Below are positions 1-5,434 of a DNA stretch of 7,280 bases, in pieces (positions within the stretch are counted from its first letter, which is position 1; the number at the start of each line of letters is the position of its first letter). The position numbers were made by a program, and so were the translations under genes. Where the stretch lies: contig CAJOGH010000146.1 of assembly GCA_905233865.1 (NCBI GenBank), positions 1-7,280 of the forward strand, given 5' to 3'. This stretch comes from an uncultured Atopobiaceae bacterium. GTDB taxonomy: Bacteria > Actinomycetota > Coriobacteriia > Coriobacteriales > Atopobiaceae. The notes under the pieces are model-generated. The model was given only the letters and a program-made list of their open reading frames with translations, did not search any database and was not told the DNA's origin.

Positions 1-1185
1 GGCGTCCTCCTTGGATGCGTCGATGTCGGCCACGGCGCTAGCCAGGTCGTCGATGGCGCCCTGGAGCTGCTCGCGTGCACCCGCGCAGGAGTCGGCGATG
101 GTGTGCATGCGCTCGGCGGAGGCGGCGGCGCGGTCGTGGATGTGCGAAAGCCCCAGCTCCTGGGCGACCTCGGCCACCTGGTCAAAGACGCCGGCTGCGG
201 TCCCGGCAGCGTCCTCAATGGCACGGGTGCGCTCCAGCGCGTTCTCTACGGCGGTGCGGGCCTGCTCGAGACCCTCGCGCGTGGAGGCGTGGCTGGAGGA
301 AATCTGGTCGTAGGCGCCCTCGATGGCACCCTTTGCCTGACTCAGGCTGTCGCCCAGCGAGCCGCCCAGGCTCTCGAGGGCGGAGCGCGTGGCGTCGCCC
401 ACCACGCCGTCGGTGGCGTCGATGCCGCCGGTGCTGCGCTGCAGGAGGTCGTCGGCAAGGGTCGTCTTGGCCGTGTCCTGCAGCATGTCGGTGGTCTTGG
501 AGGCGAGCGAGCGGACAGACCCGATGAGCTCGCCGTAGGAGCGCACGTTGGCGGCGCTCGTGCGGATGGTGCCGGTGGAGCGGCTCAGCTCGTCACGGAG
601 CTGCTGGGCCACATTGGCCAGGCGCTCGTCAGCCTCGCTGGACTCGGCGCCCTTGAGCGCGGCAGAGCCTACCTCAGCGACGGTCTTGACCAGCGTCTCG
701 TTGATCTTGGACTGGACGGTGGCCGAGGCCTTGTTCATCACGATGCTGCCGATGGCGTTCTTCTTCTGGTTCACGTAGAAGTCGATGGTCGGGCGCTCCT
801 GCGTCGAGATGCTGTCGATAAGCGACTTGGTAAAGTCGCTGCGCATCACAAAGGCGGCGTAGTACTTGCCGCTCTCGACGCCCTTGTAGGCCTCGTCGGG
901 CGTGACGACCTCAAAGTCCAGGGCATCGTTGGTGACAAGCGACGAGCTCACCTTCTCGCCGATGTTCACGGCCAGGGGCATGGCGTCGCTCACGTAACCC
1001 TCGTCGGCGTTGGCCACGGCGACGGGAAGCGAGCCGGTGTTGCCATAGGGGTCCCAGCCGCCGGCGATGTTGAACCAGGCGTAGATGGAGGGGACGACCA
1101 TGAGGCCAAAGACGACGACGCCCACGATGACGTTGGTGCCAATGGTGTGCAGATCCATACGGATCAGGTCGAGTATCTTCCTCAT
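1..1185 (-). CDS. YhgE/Pip-type membrane protein, N-terminal part (3' end outside window)
   Basis: The frame is open from ATG at 1185-1183 to the left edge, giving 395 residues with no stop. It begins MRKILDLIRMDLHTIG, then has one membrane segment (about residues 14-36), followed by the family hallmark YAWFNIAGGWDPYGNTGSLP (about 38-57) and a conserved extracellular stretch including DFYVNQKKNAIGSI and SKINETL. From about residue 180 it becomes an Ala/Ser/Glu-rich, heptad-like helical region lacking hydrophobic segments, as in the ectodomain of YhgE/Pip proteins (phage infection protein, YueB/EsaA relatives). The C-terminal membrane domain should lie beyond the window. Its start overlaps the stop of the upstream paralogue (ATGA), and a GGGAGGTGG ribosome site lies inside that gene's last codons, so translation is probably coupled. 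The family is involved in envelope function and, in some Gram-positives, phage adsorption; the substrate here is unknown. Confidence 0.93.
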   Translation of the reverse strand, partial: MRKILDLIRMDLHTIGTNVIVGVVVFGLMVVPSIYAWFNIAGGWDPYGNTGSLPVAVANADEGYVSDAMPLAVNIGEKVSSSLVTNDALDFEVVTPDEAYKGVESGKYYAAFVMRSDFTKSLIDSISTQERPTIDFYVNQKKNAIGSIVMNKASATVQSKINETLVKTVAEVGSAALKGAESSEADERLANVAQQLRDELSRSTGTIRTSAANVRSYGELIGSVRSLASKTTDMLQDTAKTTLADDLLQRSTGGIDATDGVVGDATRSALESLGGSLGDSLSQAKGAIEGAYDQISSSHASTREGLEQARTAVENALERTRAIEDAAGTAAGVFDQVAEVAQELGLSHIHDRAAASAERMHTIADSCAGAREQLQGAIDDLASAVADIDASKEDA

Positions 1186-2891
1186 TTGCGACCACCTCCC
1201 CTCGTGTCGATGACCCCCGTCTTGTCGGGATCGCTCACATCCTCCTGGCTCTTGTCGCCCTGCTTGGAGCGCTTGGCTGCCAGGATGGCGTCGACGGGCG
1301 CGAAGGCCAAGAACTCGCCGCGCATCTCGTCGTCAAGCAGCTCGTAGAGCTCCTCGCGGCTCATGGATGACAGCTCCTCGTTGGCCTCGACCTGCGCGTG
1401 GAAGTACTCCACGAAGATGAGGAAGGCGGCGATAAGAACCATGACCAGGACCCATAGGCCGATCATGCCCACGCCCGCGTCGAGCACGAGCATGAGGACC
1501 AGGATGGCCGCGGGGATGACCAGAAGGCAGATGAAGCCGCGGCGCACGAGCACGGGGTAGGCAAGCTCAAAGGCGGCGGTGCGGCGGCGGAGGATCTCAC
1601 GGTACTCCTTGTTGGCGTTGAGCGCCTTGACGATGGACGAGACCCTCACGTGGCGGTGACCGGCGTCGTAGGGCTCGGAGACCATCATCTGGGAGTCGCG
1701 CAGGCGGCGGTCAAAGAGTGTGTTGATGTTGACCAGGTGGCGACGCGCGCCGATGCCAATGAGGAGGGCGGGAATGAGGAACAGCAGCAGCATGCCCAGG
1801 CAGTTCCAGAAGCGGCCGTCGTAGAAGCCGGCCATGGCCTCGCGGATCGCGTCGTTGCTGTAGGTGAAGGGCAGCCACGGCTCGATTCCGCGGAAGAAGC
1901 CCGGCATCATCTCGATGGGGTAGGTGCCCGACGAGCCCGGCACCCGGAAGATGATGAGCAGCAACGCCAGCAGCTTGCCGATGTGCTTGAAGGCGCTCGA
2001 GAGGCTGTAGATGACGTTCATGAACACGAACGAGCCGACCATGCAGGCCAGGTAGAAGGCTGGCACGTTGTTGACCGGCACGCCGATGAGCAGATCGCCG
2101 GTGGCGCAGACGATGGCCTGCACCTGGCACAGCACCAGCATGAGCCAGGGACGGACCTCTCCGATGCCTTCCTTGTCCACCTCAAACTTGATGATGGCAA
2201 TGAGGAAGAAGCCTCCCATCCACAGGCCGACGCTGGTGAAGAACGGCGTGACACCGGCGCCGTAGGTGTCCACCGGGAACAGGTTGATCTGGTTCAGGTG
2301 GACCGGCTCCTTGGCGAGGTCGCCGATGTTGGTGGGCTCGATCTTGGCGATGGCGTCCACGACCTTGCCCGAGACGGACAGTCCCGTCGTGCGGATGTCG
2401 TGTGAGAGGCCCTCGACCTGGTCGCGCATGGTGCGAGCCACACCCAGCGTGCCGTCGACCGCGGTGCTGGTCTGACCGCAGATGTCAGAGAGCTGATCGA
2501 GCGTGGCCTTGGTCTGGTCCAGCAGGGGAGCGGCGGCGCTCATGGTGCCCGACAGGCGCGCACTGGCGCCGGCGAGCGCGTCGTAGGCGCCGTTGACCTT
2601 GGACGACGTGTCGTTGACTATCGTGTTGCTGGTGTTAGAGAGGGCGTCGGTGCCCGAGGCGACGGCGTCGTTGAGCCCGCTGGCCGCGGACGAGATGGCC
2701 GCCGCGTCGTTGGCGGCCTTGGTGCCTGCCTCCTCGACGGTGGCAATGGCGCCGTCGATCTTGTCCTCCTGCGCATCCACCGCGCCCGTGACCGCGTCCA
2801 GCTTGCCCTCCAGCTCGTCCACGAGTGCCAGGATGCGCTCGTTGTCGGTGGCGGCGCGCACGGCCTCCAGGGCGCTGCGGGCCTCGGTCAC
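1182..2891 (-). CDS. YhgE/Pip C-terminal fragment (coiled coil and polytopic membrane domain)
   Basis: This is the 569-residue second part of the split gene. The frame is open back to 2927, and the only nearby start is GTG at 2891, 4 nt after the first fragment's TGA and without a clear ribosome site, so any independent translation would rely on re-initiation. Residues 1-200 continue the coiled coil. Five hydrophobic segments typical of the Pip C-terminal domain follow at about 216-235, 249-271, 277-297, 303-316 and 363-383, with the conserved PWLPFTYSNDAIREA region between the last two. Unusually there are two more hydrophobic segments (about 452-471 and 475-495) and a charged tail of about 74 residues ending in RGGGRK. 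The stop TGA overlaps the next gene's ATG. Confidence 0.85.
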   Translation of the reverse strand: MTEARSALEAVRAATDNERILALVDELEGKLDAVTGAVDAQEDKIDGAIATVEEAGTKAANDAAAISSAASGLNDAVASGTDALSNTSNTIVNDTSSKVNGAYDALAGASARLSGTMSAAAPLLDQTKATLDQLSDICGQTSTAVDGTLGVARTMRDQVEGLSHDIRTTGLSVSGKVVDAIAKIEPTNIGDLAKEPVHLNQINLFPVDTYGAGVTPFFTSVGLWMGGFFLIAIIKFEVDKEGIGEVRPWLMLVLCQVQAIVCATGDLLIGVPVNNVPAFYLACMVGSFVFMNVIYSLSSAFKHIGKLLALLLIIFRVPGSSGTYPIEMMPGFFRGIEPWLPFTYSNDAIREAMAGFYDGRFWNCLGMLLLFLIPALLIGIGARRHLVNINTLFDRRLRDSQMMVSEPYDAGHRHVRVSSIVKALNANKEYREILRRRTAAFELAYPVLVRRGFICLLVIPAAILVLMLVLDAGVGMIGLWVLVMVLIAAFLIFVEYFHAQVEANEELSSMSREELYELLDDEMRGEFLAFAPVDAILAAKRSKQGDKSQEDVSDPDKTGVIDTRGGGRK

Positions 2892-2895
2892 GGCG

Positions 2896-2927
2896 TCACG
2901 GGCTGCGCAGGCTGCTGGCCGCGCCGC
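2896..2927 (-). other. Frameshift zone in the YhgE/Pip gene
   Basis: Upstream coding reads in one frame to TGA at 2898-2896, while the downstream coding frame is open only from 2927 because of a TGA at 2930-2928. The shift must therefore lie in these 32 bases. Removing one C from the CCC on the coding strand (GGG at 2900-2902 on the plus strand) gives the smooth junction SSLRS-RDAVTEARSALEA. A two-base loss giving SLRSARDAV fits equally well. Confidence 0.85.
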
Positions 2928-3846
2928 TCACCTTTGAGCTGGCAGAGCCGGCGTCGGTGGCAATGCGGGCGATGTCGTAGCCGGCGCTCGAGCTCACACT
3001 GGCCAGCGTGCTCGTGCCGTTGGCAAGCGAGGCGTTGAGCTGCGTGAGCAGGCTGTTGGCGCTCTCGCGAGAGCCGCCGATGGCGTCAAGCGAGCCGCTC
3101 AGGCTGTCTGAGGCACGGGTGGCGCGGCCGGCGAGGTTGTCGAGGTTCTCGGTGGCGGAGCTCACGGTGGAGCTCGCGTCGCTCGCGGAGTCACGGGCGC
3201 GCTCAAGCGTGCCCAGAAGCCCGTCGATGTCGCGGACCGCGCTGTCCAGGGCGTCGGCCACGCGCGCGCTGGACAGGCTCATGTCGGCGCTTGCGTTGCC
3301 GGCCATGTTTGCCAGGCGCTCGGCCACGGTCTTGCCCGCGACCTCTAGGAACGTGTCGTTAATCTGCTTCTCCACGGCGCCGGCGCCCGAGTCGGTCACC
3401 TTGGGCGAGATGGCGCTGACCTTCTCGTTCACGTAGTACTCGAGCTTGGCCTGCTCGGCGTTGCCGCGCAGGGCACCCGTGAGGGTGGTCGAGAAGTTCC
3501 TGGGCATGATGATCGTCGCATACGCGCGGCCAGCGCTCACGTCGTCGATGGCCTTGTCGCGGCTGTCGTAGAACTGCCAGCCGATCTTGTCGTTCTCTCG
3601 CAGGCCCTCCTCGACGGAGTCGCCCACGCACACCGAGCCCACGCCCTCGATGATGGCGGGCACGTCCTCGTTGACCACGATGACGCGGATCCCCTGCGTG
3701 TTGGAGTAGGGGTCCCAGTTGGAGTAGATGTTTGCCCATGCGTACAGGTTTGGCAGGACACAGAGTGCCGCCAGGATGATGACCGCTATGGGGTTCTTGA
3801 GGACGCGCAAACCATCGCGTCTGAAGATGGCAAATACCTTCTTCAC
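2896..3846 (-). CDS. YhgE/Pip N-terminal fragment (anchor and ectodomain)
   Basis: This is the 316-residue first part of the split gene. Residues 1-12 are a short positively charged cytoplasmic lead (MKKVFAIFRRDG), and about 18-40 is the membrane anchor. Then come the hallmark YAWANIYSNWDPYSNTQG, the VIVVNEDVPA strand and the conserved YYVNEKVSAISPKVTDSGAG and VEKQINDTF motifs (about 175-210). The rest is Ser/Ala/Asp-rich predicted coiled coil, which breaks off at SSLRSP before TGA at 2898-2896. Alone it would yield an anchored ectodomain without the C-terminal membrane domain. The GTG start is preferred because the overlapping ATG at 3848 is followed at once by TGA. Confidence 0.85.
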   Translation of the reverse strand: MKKVFAIFRRDGLRVLKNPIAVIILAALCVLPNLYAWANIYSNWDPYSNTQGIRVIVVNEDVPAIIEGVGSVCVGDSVEEGLRENDKIGWQFYDSRDKAIDDVSAGRAYATIIMPRNFSTTLTGALRGNAEQAKLEYYVNEKVSAISPKVTDSGAGAVEKQINDTFLEVAGKTVAERLANMAGNASADMSLSSARVADALDSAVRDIDGLLGTLERARDSASDASSTVSSATENLDNLAGRATRASDSLSGSLDAIGGSRESANSLLTQLNASLANGTSTLASVSSSAGYDIARIATDAGSASSKVSGAASSLRSP

Positions 3847-3850
3847 ATTT

Positions 3851-3856
3851 CCTCCT
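3851..3856 (-). promoter_or_regulatory. Ribosome binding site deciding a GTG start
   Basis: AGGAGG on the minus strand lies 4 nt before GTG at 3846. An ATG overlaps it at 3848-3846 but is followed immediately by an in-frame TGA (ATGTGA), so GTG must be the start of the YhgE/Pip reading frame. Confidence 0.8.
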
Positions 3857-3882
3857 GCTGCGTTTTAGCTATATATAGATGT

Positions 3883-3888
3883 ATTGTA
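3883..3888 (-). promoter_or_regulatory. Possible -10 box for the YhgE/Pip operon
   Basis: TACAAT on the minus strand differs from TATAAT at one base and would place transcription start roughly 30 nt before the GTG. No good -35 is seen at 17 bp (CTATGC only). The perfect palindrome CTATATATAG (3869-3878) would overlap the start point and could be an operator or simply AT-rich promoter DNA. Confidence 0.4.
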
Positions 3889-3960
3889 GCTGAATCGCCG
3901 GTGGCGCATAGTGAGTTTCTGTCGGCCCGCCATGTGCCCTTTTTGTCCACCTTCTGTGGG

Positions 3961-3966
3961 TATACT
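3961..3966 (+). promoter_or_regulatory. Possible -10 box for metK
   Basis: TATACT is a strong -10 match 32 bp upstream of the metK ATG, giving a leader of about 25 nt. That is too short for a SAM riboswitch, and none is visible. The -35 region is poor: TTGTCC at 3943-3948 is only 12 bp away. Confidence 0.45.
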
Positions 3967-3997
3967 CATGCTCGTGACCACGACAGCTAGGAGTCTC

Positions 3998-5245
3998 ATG
4001 CCTTCCAAGAGCTACCTCTTTACCTCGGAGTCTGTGACCGAGGGACACCCCGACAAGATCTGCGATCAGATCTCCGATGCCATCCTTGACGCCATCCTGG
4101 CAAAGGAGGCGGCGCTCGAGCAGCAGGGCTACGTGGCGCCCAACGGCAACCCCGCCTGCCTCGCTGACGTGCGGTGCGCCTGCGAGACCTTTGTGTCCAC
4201 CGGGTCGATCGTCATTGCGGGCGAGATTCGCACCCAGGCCTACGTCGACATTCAGCGCATAGCGCGCAAAGTCGTGGACGAGATCGGCTACAACCGCGGG
4301 AAGTACGGCTTTGATGCCGAGACCTGCGGCGTCATCAACATGATCCACGAGCAGTCAGCAGACATCGCGCAGGGCGTCGACGGCACCTACTCGCGTGCTG
4401 ACGCCGAGGAGGTCGAGCGCATCGGCGCGGGCGACCAGGGCATGATGTTCGGCTATGCCACGGACGAGACGCCCACGCTCATGCCCATGCCCATCTACCT
4501 CGCCAGTCTCCTGGCCCAACGCCTGGCCCAGGTGCGCCATGACGGCACCCTGCCCTACCTGCGTCCTGACGGTAAGACCCAGGTCACGGTCCGCTACGAG
4601 GACGATCGTCCCGTGGAGGTCACCTGCGTGGTCGTCTCCACGCAGCACGACGAGGCCGTGCACCTGGAGCAGATCCGCGCCGACGTTCGCGAGCACGTCA
4701 TCGCCCCCGTCCTGGACAAGGCAGGCATCGTGTGGGATGCGGCCAAGCTCTACATAAACCCGACGGGCCGCTTTGTGATCGGCGGCCCCATGGGCGACAC
4801 GGGCCTGACCGGCCGCAAGGTCATCGTTGACACCTATGGCGGCATGGGTCGCCACGGCGGCGGTGCCTTCAGCGGCAAGGACTGCACCAAGGTCGACCGC
4901 TCTGGCGCCTACGCCGCGCGCTGGGTGGCCAAGAACGTCGTCGCCGCCGGCCTGGCACGCACCTGCGAGGTGCAGGTCGCCTATGCCATCGGCGTGGCCG
5001 ACCCGCTCTCCGTCCTCGTTGACACCAAGGGCACGGGAACCGTTGACGACCGCGTGATCGAGGATGCCGTCCGTCAGGTCTTTGACCTGCGCCCTGGCGC
5101 CATCATCCGCGACCTTCGCCTGCGTCGCCCCATCTTTAGGAAGACGGCGGCCTATGGACACTTTGGCCGCGAGGATCCCGACTTCACCTGGGAGGCCACC
5201 GACCGCGTGGACGCGCTGCGCGCCGCCGTCGCCGCCCTGTCGTAA
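3998..5245 (+). CDS. metK: S-adenosylmethionine synthetase (methionine adenosyltransferase)
   Basis: It makes S-adenosylmethionine from methionine and ATP in the cytosol, releasing phosphate and pyrophosphate. The protein is 415 residues, slightly longer than the usual 380-400. It opens with LFTSESVTEGHPDKICDQIS, containing the catalytic HPDK motif (His17). The ATP-binding signature GAGDQGMMFGYA is at 143-154, the glycine-rich signature GGGAFSGKD at 287-295, and DTYGGMGRHGGGA precedes it. The extra length comes mainly from an insert of about 18 residues at 35-59 relative to E. coli MetK. Start ATG 3998 is chosen because AGGAG lies 4 nt upstream and the protein then begins as family members do; in-frame ATGs at 3911 and 3968 lie upstream of or next to the -10 box. 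It is transcribed alone, divergent from the YhgE/Pip operon and convergent with the DUF1846 gene. It appears intact. Confidence 0.98.
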   Translation: MPSKSYLFTSESVTEGHPDKICDQISDAILDAILAKEAALEQQGYVAPNGNPACLADVRCACETFVSTGSIVIAGEIRTQAYVDIQRIARKVVDEIGYNRGKYGFDAETCGVINMIHEQSADIAQGVDGTYSRADAEEVERIGAGDQGMMFGYATDETPTLMPMPIYLASLLAQRLAQVRHDGTLPYLRPDGKTQVTVRYEDDRPVEVTCVVVSTQHDEAVHLEQIRADVREHVIAPVLDKAGIVWDAAKLYINPTGRFVIGGPMGDTGLTGRKVIVDTYGGMGRHGGGAFSGKDCTKVDRSGAYAARWVAKNVVAAGLARTCEVQVAYAIGVADPLSVLVDTKGTGTVDDRVIEDAVRQVFDLRPGAIIRDLRLRRPIFRKTAAYGHFGREDPDFTWEATDRVDALRAAVAALS

Positions 5246-5279
5246 GTACCGCCACACCGCCGGCTCTTCTCGACCACAA

Positions 5280-5340
5280 AACCGCTCAAAATACGACGAG
5301 TATCACTATATTCACGATACGTGTCGGATTTTGAGCGGTT
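5280..5340. terminator. Hairpin A, probable terminator for the DUF1846 side
   Basis: Arms 5280-5304 and 5316-5340 pair over 25 positions (22 Watson-Crick, one G-U, two mismatches) with an 11-nt loop. Read on the minus strand the stem is followed by a TTTTGTG tract, suitable for ending transcription from the gene stopping at 5435. On the plus strand TTGCTTTG follows. Confidence 0.6.
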
Positions 5341-5365
5341 GCTTTGTGTAAGGCACACAAAATCA

Positions 5366-5403
5366 GACACGTAGCCGTATATAGCGGCTACGTGTCGTGT
5401 TTT
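5366..5403. terminator. Hairpin B, probable bidirectional intrinsic terminator
   Basis: GACACGTAGCCG (5366-5377) and CGGCTACGTGTC (5385-5396) form a perfect 12-bp stem with a 7-nt loop, TATATAG. GTGTTTT follows on the plus strand (for metK) and TGATTTTG on the minus strand (for the DUF1846 gene). Its position between two convergent genes supports bidirectional termination. Confidence 0.7.
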
Positions 5404-5434
5404 GAGCGGTTTTGTTTGGAAACGGAGGGCCCGC

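Larger units (their letters stand above)
1182..3846 (-). pseudogene. YhgE/Pip-type membrane protein gene, split by a frameshift near 2900
   Basis: Two adjoining ORFs in different frames together make one complete YhgE/Pip protein: an N-terminal membrane anchor plus ectodomain (3846 to 2896) and the rest of the coiled coil plus a polytopic C-terminal domain (about 2900 to 1182). The span is 2665 nt, one more than a multiple of three, so removing a single base would restore about 887 codons, a normal size for this family. Start is GTG at 3846, preceded by AGGAGG with 4-nt spacing. The product would be an integral membrane protein with a large extracytoplasmic helical region, of the superfamily that includes ABC-2-type permeases, lactococcal Pip and YueB/EsaA. 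It is first in a two-gene operon with the paralogue at 1185. Whether the lesion is real, a sequencing error, or tolerated by recoding cannot be told from the sequence. Confidence 0.9.
5276..5415. repeat. Paired palindromic repeat with 16-bp terminal inverted repeats
   Basis: The block is bounded by ACAAAACCGCTCAAAA (5276-5291) and its exact reverse complement (5400-5415). Inside are two related imperfect palindromes of 63 bp, at 5278-5340 and 5349-5411, which align without gaps at a 71-bp offset. The core ACCGCTCAAAA occurs three times: once forward and twice reversed (5329-5339 and 5400-5410). A small perfect stem (TTTGTGT 5343-5349 with ACACAAA 5355-5361) joins them. It resembles a dispersed palindromic element or MITE; no target-site duplication is evident. 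Confidence 0.75.

Noticed and set aside
103..1347. Plus-strand ORF of 414 codons
   Set aside because: It is codon-aligned antisense to the YhgE/Pip genes, has low-complexity Gly/Ala/Val/His-rich composition and runs across the operon junction; typical GC-rich shadow.
3911..3997. Upstream in-frame extension of metK
   Set aside because: It crosses the likely promoter and has no ribosome site or family similarity; ATG 3998 fits MetK proteins.
3967..3997. SAM riboswitch before metK
   Set aside because: The predicted leader is about 25-30 nt, too short, and no riboswitch motifs are visible.
4355..5257. Minus-strand ORF of 300 codons opposite metK
   Set aside because: It lies wholly within metK on the opposite strand, with no recognisable domain or ribosome site.
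5278..5414. CRISPR array
   Set aside because: The repeats are inverted palindromes rather than direct repeats with unique spacers, and no cas gene is present.
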